Source: JACDAN01 sp035265935 (lineage in GTDB: Bacteria > Actinomycetota > Thermoleophilia > Gaiellales > Gaiellaceae). Taken from it: a stretch of DNA of 38,192 nt. The DNA lies in the NCBI GenBank assembly GCA_035265935.1, contig DATFOC010000118.1:1-38192 (forward strand). The letters run 5' to 3'. Of the stretch, positions 23,054 through 30,872 are shown piece by piece; within the stretch, counting starts at the first letter, position 1; each line of letters opens with the position of its first letter. A program made the translations under genes and the position numbers. Under the pieces are notes generated by a model that saw only the letters and a list, made by a program, of their open reading frames with translations, did no database searches and was not told the origin of the DNA.

Positions 23054-23275
23054 CGGAATCGGCGCAGGCGTGCCCGACCGATTGGGTCGTCCCTTCGGGA
23101 CAGCCTCCGTCGGCACGCCGCCCGCCGAGCATGACCGACAGCTGCGCGGCGCGCTGCGCGCGCCGCGAAAACGTCACACCCTCGGCGCGAAGGCCACGGC
23201 CCTGCGGGCCATGGCCGAGGGACAGTCCCTCACGCCGAGCAGGAACGTCACGCTCGCCTGCGAACGTTGAGGCCC
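23054..23275. other. Hairpin-rich intergenic region after metK
   Basis: No convincing gene lies in these 222 bp, but there are many stems. GGCGTGCC/GGCACGCC is at 23067-23074 with 23112-23119, enclosing GTCCC-3-GGGAC (23089-23101). A perfect 8-bp GCGGCGCG/CGCGCCGC is at 23146-23153 with 23159-23166. A three-way arrangement follows, with outer CTCGGCG/CGCCGAG (23181-23187 with 23233-23239). It encloses an 11-bp stem with one mismatch (23192-23202 with 23206-23216) and the palindrome AGGGACAGTCCCTC (23218-23231). ACGTCAC occurs on both sides (23171, 23245). It may be a structured RNA, a bidirectional terminator region or clustered REP-like sequence. Confidence 0.5.
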
Positions 23276-23371
23276 ATGACGAAGCAGGCTGCTCTCATCG
23301 CCCTCGCCAAGAACCGCGGCGAGCTCGACGCCGCCGCGCTCGCGCGGCTCTTGGCCGCTACGAAGGCCTGA
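23276..23371 (+). CDS. Possible 31-aa small protein
   Basis: The frame starts MTKQAALIALAKNRGELDAA and ends RLLAATKA. It is Ala/Leu-rich with regular charge spacing, consistent with an amphipathic helix, and third positions are strongly G/C. A weak GAGG precedes the ATG. Its end overlaps the 3' end of the convergent DtxR-family gene by 14 bp. There is no known family I can name. It could be the tail of a larger lost gene or chance. Confidence 0.3.
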   Translation: MTKQAALIALAKNRGELDAAALARLLAATKA

Positions 23372-24047
23372 CGAAGAGCCCCGCGGCCGCCTTCTCCGCG
23401 ACGGTCTCCTCGCGGCCATTCAGCTGCACGCGGAAGCTGCCGGCGGCGGGATCAGCGGCGGTCAGCCGCAGCTCGCGGCCCGGCTCGAAGCCCTGGTCGT
23501 AGAACCAGTGGAGGAGATCGCCGTCGTGCTCCGCGAGCCGGACGATGGTCGCGGCCTGCCCCTCGTCCAGCTCCGCCAGAGCCTTGAGCTCGTCGTTCTC
23601 GGCCTGCTCGAACGCCGGGTCGACCGGCCAGCCGTGCGGGCAGCGCTCGGGATTCCCCAGCTTCCGCGCCATGCGCTCGACCATGTCATCGGAGAACGAC
23701 TCGCCGATCTCGTCCGCATGGACATGCGCCTCCGCGGGCGTGTAGTCCATGAAGTCCGTGAGCAGCCGCTCGATCAGCCGGTGCTTGCGGACGACCTTCT
23801 CGGCCCGGGCGCGCCCCGTCTTCGTCAGGACGGCCTCCTTGTTCTCGCCGCGGCTGATCAGCCCCTCGCTCTCCATTCGCTTCAGCATCTCGCCGGCCGA
23901 CGCGCGCGAGACGCCGAGCATCTCCGCGACGCGTGAGGCGAGCGTGGGGGAGGTCCCTCCGGTGAGCGGCTTGTACTCGCCGATCGGAAACGCGAGGAAG
24001 TAGATCGTCTCGAGGTACTCGTCGACCGAATGACCGGCGTGCGCCAT
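23358..24047 (-). CDS. DtxR/MntR-family metal-dependent transcriptional repressor
   Basis: The 229-residue protein has three parts. The winged helix spans about 5-75 (SVDEYLETIYFL, LASRVAEMLGVSRASAGEMLKRMESEGLI). The dimerisation/metal domain spans about 75-150, with HRLIERLLTDFM, AHVHADEIGESFSDDM and NPERCPHGWPVD, whose His, Glu, Cys and Asp are typical metal-ligand positions. A C-terminal SH3/FeoA-like domain (GFEPGRELRLTAADPAAGSF) follows. The ATG at 24047 is 7 nt after TAGCCT, so it is probably leaderless. Adjacency to the FTR1 operon, and a palindrome resembling a DtxR box at 28267, suggest it is the iron regulator of that operon. Mn specificity is the alternative. Confidence 0.9.
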   Translation of the reverse strand: MAHAGHSVDEYLETIYFLAFPIGEYKPLTGGTSPTLASRVAEMLGVSRASAGEMLKRMESEGLISRGENKEAVLTKTGRARAEKVVRKHRLIERLLTDFMDYTPAEAHVHADEIGESFSDDMVERMARKLGNPERCPHGWPVDPAFEQAENDELKALAELDEGQAATIVRLAEHDGDLLHWFYDQGFEPGRELRLTAADPAAGSFRVQLNGREETVAEKAAAGLFVRPS

Positions 24048-24054
24048 CCCCACG

Positions 24055-24060
24055 AGGCTA
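24055..24060 (-). promoter_or_regulatory. Putative -10 box (TAGCCT) of the DtxR-family gene
   Basis: The minus-strand TAGCCT (24060-24055) begins with the stop codon of the upstream gene and lies 7 nt before ATG 24047. The regulator can therefore be expressed apart from the operon ahead of it. Confidence 0.45.
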
Positions 24061-24483
24061 TCGCAGCCCGGCCGCCCGCCGGACGGCTGCGCGCGCCTCC
24101 TCGGCCGCACGCTCGACTTGCTCGGCCGACGCGCTCCGGTCGACCAGCGTCGCCAGCCTCTCGATCGCCCGGCCGGCGTCGGCGGTTTCCTCGGGCGAGA
24201 GCAGCTGGAGCTCGGGCCGCACCTCGTCGAAAGACTCCTCCGCGCGCTGAAGCTGCTGACCCGCGGCGGCCTCCGTCGTCTCGTAGTGGATCGCGACGAG
24301 CTCCAGCGCATCCGCGGTCGCGCCCGCTTCCTCCTGCACGCGCGCGACGGCCTCCTCGACCGTCGGCTCCTCGGCCGTCGCCCGGGCGACGGCAAAGCCG
24401 ATCCCGAAACCAACCAAGAGCGCGACGACGACAGCGGCCGCGAGCCACCCGCTCCGGCGGCCTGCCTGCCGGTAGAGCGACAT
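24058..24483 (-). CDS. Small membrane-anchored helical protein of unknown function
   Basis: 141 residues. A short basic N-terminus (SLYRQAGRRSG) leads into one membrane helix (about 12-34, WLAAAVVVALLVGFGIGFAV). The remaining ~105 residues are Glu/Ala-rich and predicted all-helical, probably facing outside by the positive-inside rule. I do not recognise a family. Its start shares one base with the HyuA-like stop (TGATG), making it the fourth gene of the FTR1 operon. It may be an accessory subunit of the permease or a helical metal-binding protein, but no His/Cys cluster supports the latter. Confidence 0.75.
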   Translation of the reverse strand: MSLYRQAGRRSGWLAAAVVVALLVGFGIGFAVARATAEEPTVEEAVARVQEEAGATADALELVAIHYETTEAAAGQQLQRAEESFDEVRPELQLLSPEETADAGRAIERLATLVDRSASAEQVERAAEEARAAVRRAAGLR

Positions 24484-26561
24484 CAGCGCGCCAGGACGGC
24501 GACGGCTGTGCCCGGGGCGTCCAGTGCGCGCTCCGCCGCCGTCAGCACGTCCTCGGGCCGGCGGGCGTCGGAGAGGTCGAGGATGCGCGACCCGGAGACG
24601 AGCACGACCCGCGGGAGCATCGTCGCGACGCCGAGCTCGCGTGTGTGCTCGCGGAGCTCGATACGCAGCCGGTCGAGGAACTCCGTTCCCTCGCCGGCAA
24701 AGACGCAGCGGGCGTCCGCGGCGATCGGGATGGCGGCGCGCGCGTCCACAACGGCGACCCGGCCGGAGCCGTTCTCGGAGAAGACGCGGTAGAAGTCGCT
24801 CGAGGCCAGCAGCGTCAGGTCGGCGGGCGCGAGCTCGAGCGCGTCGGCCGCGGCTTCGAGCCGGCGTCGATCGTCGGCCGGCTCTGCCCCGACGGCGCCG
24901 GCCTCCAGCGCCGCGGCGCCGGTCGCAACCGCGCGCAGGATCCGATCCGCCTCGTCGTAGGCCGTCTCCACCGTGATCGATGCCGGAGCGGCGCCGGCTG
25001 CGATGCACGCTGCCTCGGCCTCTATCGCGAGCGCGGGAACGTCCAGCGCCGAGACGCCATTGCGATCGAGCTCGACCCGCACGAGCGAGAGAGCGGCGCC
25101 GATCGACGACAACACCTCGGGATGCTCCGTTCGTACCACCGGCCTGCCGAGCAGCTCTGCGACCCGTGTGACCAGCACGTCGCCGGAGCCGCCTAGCGCA
25201 ACCAGCGGCACGTCGTCGCGCAGCGCGTGCTGTTTCGCCGCCTCGGCCGCGGCGTCGGCGATCCGTCGGGCCGCGCCGTCGAGCACGCGCGTCGCCGCTT
25301 CGTCGACGGTCGTCCGCAGTCGCTCGGCCAGCGGCGCGAACGCGAGTCGAGCTGCTTCACGGCTGCCGGCCGCATACCCATCGTCCGCCAGGCCGAGCGC
25401 ATTCGCTGCGCACGTCGCGGTGAGCGCGAAGTCGCCGCCCGCCGCGCAGATCACCGTGTAATCGGCGGGATCGCCGGCCCGCGGCGCGCGGAGCTCCAAT
25501 CGAGCATCCGCCAGCTCCTCGGGCGTCGCGAAGCACGCGTAAGGGAGCTCCGCGAGGTGGGCGCTCCGCGGGCCGACGTCCTCGAGCCGACGGCGGCCCA
25601 CCCGGGCCATGCTCCCCCCGGCAGCGCCGACGACCCAGCTGTCGATCGAGCGGACGCAGGTCGGACGGCCCATCACCCGAAGCGTCCGGAGCAACGGCCG
25701 GCCGTTCTTGATCACCGAGACGTTCGAGCTCGTACCGCCGCATTCCACGACGATCCCGTCCCTGATCTCGAGCTGATGCAGGGCCGCGGAGACACCGGCT
25801 GCAGGGCCCGAGCCGATCGTGAACGACGGACGACGGCGAAACTCGTCGACGCTCATCGCCCCGCCGTCCCCGCGGAGCACGAGGAGTGGCGCGTCGAGCC
25901 CCGCCTCGGCGAGCGCGGATGCGACGAGCGTCGTCGTCCGCTCGACGACGGGCAGGATGCTCGCGTTGATCGCAGCGCTGATCGTCCGCGTCTCGAGCCC
26001 GTACGCGCCCGACAGCTCGTGGCCTGCGCAGGCCGGGAGGCCGTGAGCGGCCGCCCGCTCCGAGACGAATTGCTCGGTATCCGGATCGTCGACGGCGAAG
26101 GCGGCGCTGACTGCGACGGCAAGGCACCCCTCGCGCGCGAACGCGAGGAGCGCGTGATCGAGCGTGTCACCGTCGACGCCCCCTGTCGCATCGAGGAAGG
26201 TGTGCGATGTCTCGAGCTTCCGGTCCGGCGCGAGACCGATCGCCCCGACCCGGGTGCGCTTGCGGGCCGGCCGCAGATTCGGCTCCTCACCGAGGCCGAC
26301 CACGCCGACTCGGCCTACGTCGCCCTCCAGGAGCGCGTTCATCGCCTGCGTGGTCGAGAACGCGACCAGCTCGATCGAGTCTCCGTCGACGCGCGTCAGC
26401 AGCGCGCGCAGCGCGTCGGCGACACCCTGCGCGACGCCGTGGTCGTGCGCGTGGGTCGTGGGAACCGAAGCGTGAGCCCGCAGGTTGCGCGTCGACGGGC
26501 ACACCGCAACCGCCTTCGTGAACGTCCCGCCGACATCGATTCCGACGCGAAGCCTGCTCAT
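24483..26561 (-). CDS. Hydantoinase A / oxoprolinase-family protein
   Basis: The 692-residue protein has the ASKHA-type N-terminus RVGIDVGGTFTKAVAV and the conserved segment VVECGGTSSNVSVIKNGRP. GAAGGSMARV, the TIGSGPAAGVSAAL loop and a C-terminal region with VALGGSGDVLVTRVAELLGR also fit. This matches HyuA-type subunits, which use ATP to open hydantoin or 5-oxoproline rings together with a HyuB partner. No hyuB is in the window, so the substrate and even activity are open. ATG 26561 overlaps the permease stop by ATGA. Placement inside an iron-uptake operon is unexpected. Confidence 0.85.
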   Translation of the reverse strand: MSRLRVGIDVGGTFTKAVAVCPSTRNLRAHASVPTTHAHDHGVAQGVADALRALLTRVDGDSIELVAFSTTQAMNALLEGDVGRVGVVGLGEEPNLRPARKRTRVGAIGLAPDRKLETSHTFLDATGGVDGDTLDHALLAFAREGCLAVAVSAAFAVDDPDTEQFVSERAAAHGLPACAGHELSGAYGLETRTISAAINASILPVVERTTTLVASALAEAGLDAPLLVLRGDGGAMSVDEFRRRPSFTIGSGPAAGVSAALHQLEIRDGIVVECGGTSSNVSVIKNGRPLLRTLRVMGRPTCVRSIDSWVVGAAGGSMARVGRRRLEDVGPRSAHLAELPYACFATPEELADARLELRAPRAGDPADYTVICAAGGDFALTATCAANALGLADDGYAAGSREAARLAFAPLAERLRTTVDEAATRVLDGAARRIADAAAEAAKQHALRDDVPLVALGGSGDVLVTRVAELLGRPVVRTEHPEVLSSIGAALSLVRVELDRNGVSALDVPALAIEAEAACIAAGAAPASITVETAYDEADRILRAVATGAAALEAGAVGAEPADDRRRLEAAADALELAPADLTLLASSDFYRVFSENGSGRVAVVDARAAIPIAADARCVFAGEGTEFLDRLRIELREHTRELGVATMLPRVVLVSGSRILDLSDARRPEDVLTAAERALDAPGTAVAVLAR

Positions 26562-27781
26562 GCTTGTGCCGCCTCCGGCCGCTGGCGACCCAACCGCTTC
26601 CAGCCGAAGAGGTACCCGGCGCCGGCGGCGTAGACGCTGAGCAGCGCGACCTGGACGAGGATCCCCTCCCGCGTCGGGTGGATGCCTGTGAGCTCGGCGA
26701 GAAAGACCTGCAGCCGGGCCCACTCGCCTTCGATTGGCGTGACCGGGACCCAACCGGCCTCCTGGAGCGAGCGCACTGCGTTCCCCGCGAACGCAACCGA
26801 GAGCAGCAGGAGCGTGGTCGCGCCCGCGAAGAGCAGCTGCTTGAACGGGAGCTTCTTGCCGAGGCCGATCACGGCGTACGCGGCCAGGCCGAGCGCGACC
26901 GCCGCCGTCACCGCGCCCAGCACGACCCATAGCTCGAGCCCCTCCGCGAAGATGGCGAGTGCCTGGTAGAAGAGCACGGTCTCGAAGCCCTCCCGGAACA
27001 CGGCGGTGAAGCCGAGACCGGCGAAGGCCAGGGTGCTCCCGGCGGCGATCGCCGAAGCCACGCGCGCCCGCATGAACTCCAGGCGGCGTTTCTGCTCGAG
27101 CTGGGACACGAGCCAGAACGAGACGAGAAAAAGGACGACGACCGCGAGCAGGGCGGTCACCCCTTCGAGCAGCTCACGCTGGACCGGGGCGAGGTCGAGG
27201 ACGAGCGTGGTGAGGAGCCACACCAGCACGGTGGCTCCGATGGCGGCGAGGATGCCGAGCCCGAGCGGGCGGCGGTACCCCGTGGCGCGGCCGGAGGCCA
27301 GCGAGCCGAGCAGGATCGCGATCACGAGGACGGCTTCCAGCCCTTCGCGGAAGAGGATCCCGAACGAGAAGAGGAACGCGAGCAGCGGCGCCGCGATCCC
27401 CTTGTCGGCCAGCGTGCGATCGGTGTCGCGGAGGCCGGCAAGGATCTCGCCCTTTGTCTCCCGGAGCTCGCCGACCGGCTCTCCGTCGCGGATGCCGTTC
27501 CGGAACTCGGCGAAGGCGAACTCGACGTCGAGCACGAGGTTCGGATCTCGCAGGCGGAGCGGCACCTCCGCGTGCTCGAAGTGGTCGAGATAGGCGGTGC
27601 GCGCGAGCTGGTAGCCCCGCTCGCGATCCCCGGCCTTCGCTGCGTCGTACGCCTCCTGCGTCAGCTGCCGCGCCGTTTCGACCTGCGCGCGCGCTTCCGC
27701 GAACTGCGCGTTGTCGGCGCGCGCGGCCGCCGGCGCCAGGAGCGCGGCGGCCGCAACGGCCAACAGCAGGAGGAACCTCAC
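26558..27781 (-). CDS. efeU: FTR1-family iron permease with N-terminal extracytoplasmic domain
   Basis: 407 residues. A signal peptide (1-22, LLLLAVAAAALLAPAAARA) is followed by a ~110-residue extracytoplasmic helical domain, then the FTR1 membrane domain with two REGLE-type iron motifs: REGLE at 145-149 and REGFE at 263-267. About seven helices are visible. The family takes up iron by coupling to ferrous oxidation or ferric delivery. The soluble domain (about 50-100, GDRERGYQLARTAYLDHFEH) is similar to the neighbouring lipoprotein. No EfeB peroxidase or imelysin-type EfeO was seen. The GTG start at 27781 lies 2 nt after the lipoprotein stop. Confidence 0.9.
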   Translation of the reverse strand: MRFLLLLAVAAAALLAPAAARADNAQFAEARAQVETARQLTQEAYDAAKAGDRERGYQLARTAYLDHFEHAEVPLRLRDPNLVLDVEFAFAEFRNGIRDGEPVGELRETKGEILAGLRDTDRTLADKGIAAPLLAFLFSFGILFREGLEAVLVIAILLGSLASGRATGYRRPLGLGILAAIGATVLVWLLTTLVLDLAPVQRELLEGVTALLAVVVLFLVSFWLVSQLEQKRRLEFMRARVASAIAAGSTLAFAGLGFTAVFREGFETVLFYQALAIFAEGLELWVVLGAVTAAVALGLAAYAVIGLGKKLPFKQLLFAGATTLLLLSVAFAGNAVRSLQEAGWVPVTPIEGEWARLQVFLAELTGIHPTREGILVQVALLSVYAAGAGYLFGWKRLGRQRPEAAQA

Positions 27782-27783
27782 GC

Positions 27784-28233
27784 CTACTGGGCCTCCTGGA
27801 GCTTCGCCTTGGCCGTGTCGAGGTCGGCCTTCGTCTCCTCGACCAGCGCAGCGACCTCGTCGGCCGATGCGCCCTCCTTCATCTCGTCCCGGATCTCGGT
27901 GCTGATCCGGTGCTCGAGATCCTCCATGAGCTCGTGGTCCTGCTCCTCGAGTGGGTGCTCGACCTTCTCGAAGTGCTCGAGGTAGGCGTCTCCAACCGTG
28001 GTGGCGGCTGCTTCCTGGTCGCCGTCCTGGTACTGGGCGAGGCCCTCGTCCAGCATGCGCTTGATCTCGTCGATCTCCGCCGCAGCCTCCTCGGCCGTGA
28101 TCTTGCCTTCCTCTTCGCCTTCGTCGGTCGCCGTGGCGGCGGCCGGCGACGAATCGTCGTCTGAGCCGCAGGCCGTCGCCATGAGGCCGACGAGGCCCAG
28201 CAGGACGATCAGGAGCAGGAACGTCTTCCTCAT
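27784..28233 (-). CDS. Lipoprotein of the FTR1 operon sharing a domain with the permease N-terminus
   Basis: 149 residues. It has a lipoprotein signal with lipobox (LMATAC, Cys22), an acidic Ser/Asp/Glu linker, and a helical domain. GDQEAAATTVGDAYLEHFEK plus VEHPLEEQDHELMEDLE aligns with residues 51-90 of the permease (GD-E, AYLDHFE, E-PL, D-L, DVE). It probably sits on the outer membrane face and hands iron to FTR1; that role is inference. The ATG at 28233 has a clear Shine-Dalgarno (AAGGAG, minus strand). A DtxR-type palindrome overlaps its promoter. It is much smaller than classical EfeO and lacks the cupredoxin/imelysin layout. Confidence 0.82.
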   Translation of the reverse strand: MRKTFLLLIVLLGLVGLMATACGSDDDSSPAAATATDEGEEEGKITAEEAAAEIDEIKRMLDEGLAQYQDGDQEAAATTVGDAYLEHFEKVEHPLEEQDHELMEDLEHRISTEIRDEMKEGASADEVAALVEETKADLDTAKAKLQEAQ

Positions 28234-28239
28234 GTGGTC

Positions 28240-28333
28240 TCCTTGTAGGGTTGGCTTACTCGGATAGTAAGGGTCACCTTACAAGGATTGGTCAGGGCGG
28301 TTCTCTCCCATTGGCAGGTAAACCTTACAAGGA
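28240..28333. repeat. Three copies of an ACC(C/T)TACAAGGA motif in the efe-priA divergent region
   Basis: ACCTTACAAGGA occurs exactly at 28276-28287 and 28322-28333 on the plus strand. Its near-inverse TCCTTGTAGGGTT is at 28240-28252. The middle copy is part of the palindromic operator. The first also carries the lipoprotein Shine-Dalgarno on the minus strand. The spacing suggests several repressor sites across the 134-bp divergent region. Confidence 0.6.
28264..28284 (-). promoter_or_regulatory. Iron-operon -10 box overlapped by a DtxR-type palindrome
   Basis: GTAAGGgtcaCCTTAC (28267-28282) is an inverted repeat of 6-bp arms. It resembles DtxR/IdeR boxes, whose arms are TTAGG and CCTAA. It overlaps the minus-strand -10 TACTAT (28269-28264) of the lipoprotein/permease operon, the classic position for repression. 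A looser match, TAGGGTTGGCTTAC, lies at 28246-28259. Confidence 0.6.
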
Positions 28334-28355
28334 GGCCGCCGACCTGCTCTGAGGC

Positions 28356-28361
28356 TACGGT
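28356..28361 (+). promoter_or_regulatory. Putative -10 box of priA (TACGGT)
   Basis: TACGGT lies 6 nt before GTG 28368, fixing that start and implying a leaderless message. The upstream repeat copy (28322-28333) sits near the -35 region, so the metal regulator might touch this promoter too. Confidence 0.45.
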
Positions 28362-28367
28362 CAGCCG

Positions 28368-30290
28368 GTGCCCTACGCCTCCGTCTACCCGCTCGTCTCG
28401 TCGCGGGCGGTGGCGAGGCCGTTTACCTACGAGGTTCCGCCCGAGGTCGGAAAGGGCGCGGTGGTCACGGTTCGCTTTGGCGGGGCCGAGCGGCGCGGCG
28501 TGGTCGTCGGCCTGGAGGAGAGCCCGCCAGAGGGCGTGAAGGCGGCTCCGGTCGGAGATGTGGTCGACGAGCTGCCCGAGCCGCTCGTCGACCTCGCTCT
28601 GTGGCTCGCCGACTACTACGGCTCGACCCCGGCGCGGGCGCTCGAGCTGGTGGCGCCGCCCAAGCGGAGGGCACGAGGTGAGCGGCCGCAGCCCGCAGAA
28701 CGGGACTCACTCGGCGGCGAGGCCGAGCCCGCACAGTTGAGCGAGAGCCAGGCAGGAGCCTTGGCGCGCATCGTCGAGGCACTGGATGGGGACGGCGGGA
28801 ACGTCCTCCTCCACGGAGCGACCGGCAGCGGCAAGACCGAGGTCTACCTCCAGGCCTGCGCCGCGGCACTGGAGCGGGGAAAGGGCGCGATCGTGCTCGT
28901 GCCGGAGATCGCGCTCGCGCCACAGACCGTCGGCCGTCTGCGCGCGCGTTTCGGCGACCGCGTCGCCGTCCTCCACTCGTCGCTGACGGAGGCGGAGCGG
29001 CGGGACGAGCGCGTGCGGATCGCGAGCGGGGCGGCGCCGATCGTGGTGGGCGCCCGCTCGGCCGTCTTCGCGCCCGTCGCGCCACTCGGCGTGATCTGTG
29101 TGGACGAAGAGCACGACCCCTCGTACAAGCAGGAGGCCGACCCGCGCTACGACGCACGCACCGTCGCCGCGAAGCGGGCGGCCCTCGAAGCTGCCGTCGC
29201 GATCTTCGGCACCGCGACGCCGCGGCCGGAGAGCTGGGAACGGCTGGAGCGGCTGGAGCTCGGAGGCCGGCTCGCAGGTCCGTTGCCGCCGGTCCGTGTC
29301 GTCGACCTGCGCCGGGAGGCCGGCTATCCGCTCTCGGCACCGCTCCTCGCGGAGCTCGGCGCCCTTGAGCAGAACGGGGGGAAGGCGATCCTGCTCCTCA
29401 ACCGCCGCGGCGTCGCTCCGGCCGTCCACTGCCGCACCTGCGGGCTGACCCGCCGCTGCCCCAACTGTGACGTCGCGCTCGTCCTCCACGCCGACGGGCG
29501 GCTCCACTGCCACCACTGCTCCCTCGTCGAGGCGATGGGCGACGCTTGTCCCGAGTGCGGCTCGCCGGAGCTCGCGCGGATCGGGGCCGGAACCCAGCGG
29601 CTCGAGCAGGAGCTCGCGGAGAAGGTGCCCGGCCTCGAGCGGATCCGGCTCGACGCCGATGCCGTTCGCCGCCCGGCGGAGCTGACGGCAGCGCTGCGGC
29701 GTTTCGCCGAGACGGACCGAGCGGTGCTCGTCGGCACCCAGATGGTCGCGAAGGGACACCACTTCGCCGGGGTCTCACTTGCAGCGGTCGTTGACGCCGA
29801 CACCGGTTTGGGGATGCCCGACTTCCGGGCCGAGGAGCGAACCTTCCAGCTCGTCACCCAGCTGGCCGGCCGGAGCGGCCGGGATGCGCCGGGTCGCGTG
29901 ATCGTCCAGACGTTCCAGCCCGATTCACGGCCGATCGTGAACGCGGCGCGGCACGACGTCACGCGATTCCTGGCCGAGGAGCTGGAGCGCCGGCGGGAGC
30001 TCGGCTATCCGCCCTTCCGCCACCTCGTCCGGGTCGTGGCGGACGGCCGCGAGGCCGGTGACGCGATGCAGCTCCTCGGCGAGATCGGCGTCGGCCTCGA
30101 CGGCGCCGACGTCCTCGGTCCCGCGCCGCTCCTGCGACTCCGCGGCCGGCATCGCGCGCAGCTCCTCGTGAAGACCGACCGCGTGCGGCCGGTCGCCTCG
30201 CGGGCGGCGCAGCTGCTCGCTGCGGCCGCGCCCGCGATGAGCCGCGCCGGGGTGCGCGCGACGGTCGACGTCGACCCCCAGGCCCTCTGA
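28368..30290 (+). CDS. priA: Primosomal replication-restart helicase PriA
   Basis: It rebinds stalled forks and reloads the replicative helicase. 640 residues: an N-terminal 3'-DNA-binding domain (YASVYPLVSSRAVARPFTYE), Walker A GATGSGKT at 140-147, and the DEAH-type box VDEEHDPSYKQE. Eight zinc-binding cysteines are present as four CxxC pairs (CRTC, CPNC, CHHC, CPEC), followed by GTQMVAKGHHFAGV and QLAGRSGRDAPG (helicase motifs V and VI). Some actinobacterial PriA proteins have lost helicase motifs, but here they look intact. It is slightly compact compared with the ~730 of E. coli. The GTG start fits the -10 spacing. Confidence 0.95.
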   Translation: MPYASVYPLVSSRAVARPFTYEVPPEVGKGAVVTVRFGGAERRGVVVGLEESPPEGVKAAPVGDVVDELPEPLVDLALWLADYYGSTPARALELVAPPKRRARGERPQPAERDSLGGEAEPAQLSESQAGALARIVEALDGDGGNVLLHGATGSGKTEVYLQACAAALERGKGAIVLVPEIALAPQTVGRLRARFGDRVAVLHSSLTEAERRDERVRIASGAAPIVVGARSAVFAPVAPLGVICVDEEHDPSYKQEADPRYDARTVAAKRAALEAAVAIFGTATPRPESWERLERLELGGRLAGPLPPVRVVDLRREAGYPLSAPLLAELGALEQNGGKAILLLNRRGVAPAVHCRTCGLTRRCPNCDVALVLHADGRLHCHHCSLVEAMGDACPECGSPELARIGAGTQRLEQELAEKVPGLERIRLDADAVRRPAELTAALRRFAETDRAVLVGTQMVAKGHHFAGVSLAAVVDADTGLGMPDFRAEERTFQLVTQLAGRSGRDAPGRVIVQTFQPDSRPIVNAARHDVTRFLAEELERRRELGYPPFRHLVRVVADGREAGDAMQLLGEIGVGLDGADVLGPAPLLRLRGRHRAQLLVKTDRVRPVASRAAQLLAAAAPAMSRAGVRATVDVDPQAL

Positions 30291-30305
30291 TTACATAAGC
30301 CCGCT

Positions 30306-30872
30306 TTGGAAGAAGCGGGCCAGATCAAGACCGACGAGCTGGATCCCGAGGCGGAGGCCCGCCGGCGGATCGCGCTCGGCCAGATCCGCCAGTACCCCGA
30401 CCCCGTCCTCCGAATGCGGGCGCGGGAGGTGGAGGATTTCGATGGCGACCTGCGTCGTCTCTCCGAGCGGATGACCCAGCTGATGCGCGACGCGAATGGC
30501 GTCGGGCTCGCGGCGACCCAGGTGGGCGTCATCCGCCGCGTTTTCGTCTTTCAGCCCGATGCCGAGTCCGACCCGGTTACAGTCGTGAATCCCGTGCTGG
30601 CCGAGAGCTCCGACGAGGTCGTGGTCGACGACGAGGGCTGCCTGTCGCTCGTCGGTGTGCAGATGCCTGTCGAACGGCCGGTCTCGGTCAAGCTCGAGGG
30701 GCTCGATCTAGACGGCAGCGAGCTGAGCTTCGAGCTCAGCGACCATCCGGCCCGGGTCGTCCAACACGAGATCGACCACCTCGACGGCGTCCTCATCCTC
30801 GATCGGACGACGGAGGAGGCGCGGAAGGCGGCGCTCGCGGTCCTGCGGCCGAAGGCCGTCCTCAGCCCGTAG
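30306..30872 (+). CDS. def: Peptide deformylase
   Basis: It removes the formyl group from nascent N-terminal methionine. 188 residues, with all three family motifs: GVGLAATQVGV (motif 1), EGCLSLVGV (motif 2, Cys metal ligand; SVPG is more usual) and QHEIDHLDGVL (motif 3, HEXXH). About 25 residues precede the usual IRQYPDPVLR beginning, because the only in-frame start is TTG 30306. That start sits inside a GCCCGCTT/AAGCGGGC hairpin (30299-30306 with 30313-30320). It shares one base with fmt (TAGTG), giving the classic def-fmt pair. Confidence 0.94.
   Translation: MEEAGQIKTDELDPEAEARRRIALGQIRQYPDPVLRMRAREVEDFDGDLRRLSERMTQLMRDANGVGLAATQVGVIRRVFVFQPDAESDPVTVVNPVLAESSDEVVVDDEGCLSLVGVQMPVERPVSVKLEGLDLDGSELSFELSDHPARVVQHEIDHLDGVLILDRTTEEARKAALAVLRPKAVLSP

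Noticed and set aside
30299..30320. Terminator between priA and def (GCCCGCTT/AAGCGGGC)
   Set aside because: No T-run follows, and the stem overlaps the def start codon and coding sequence.
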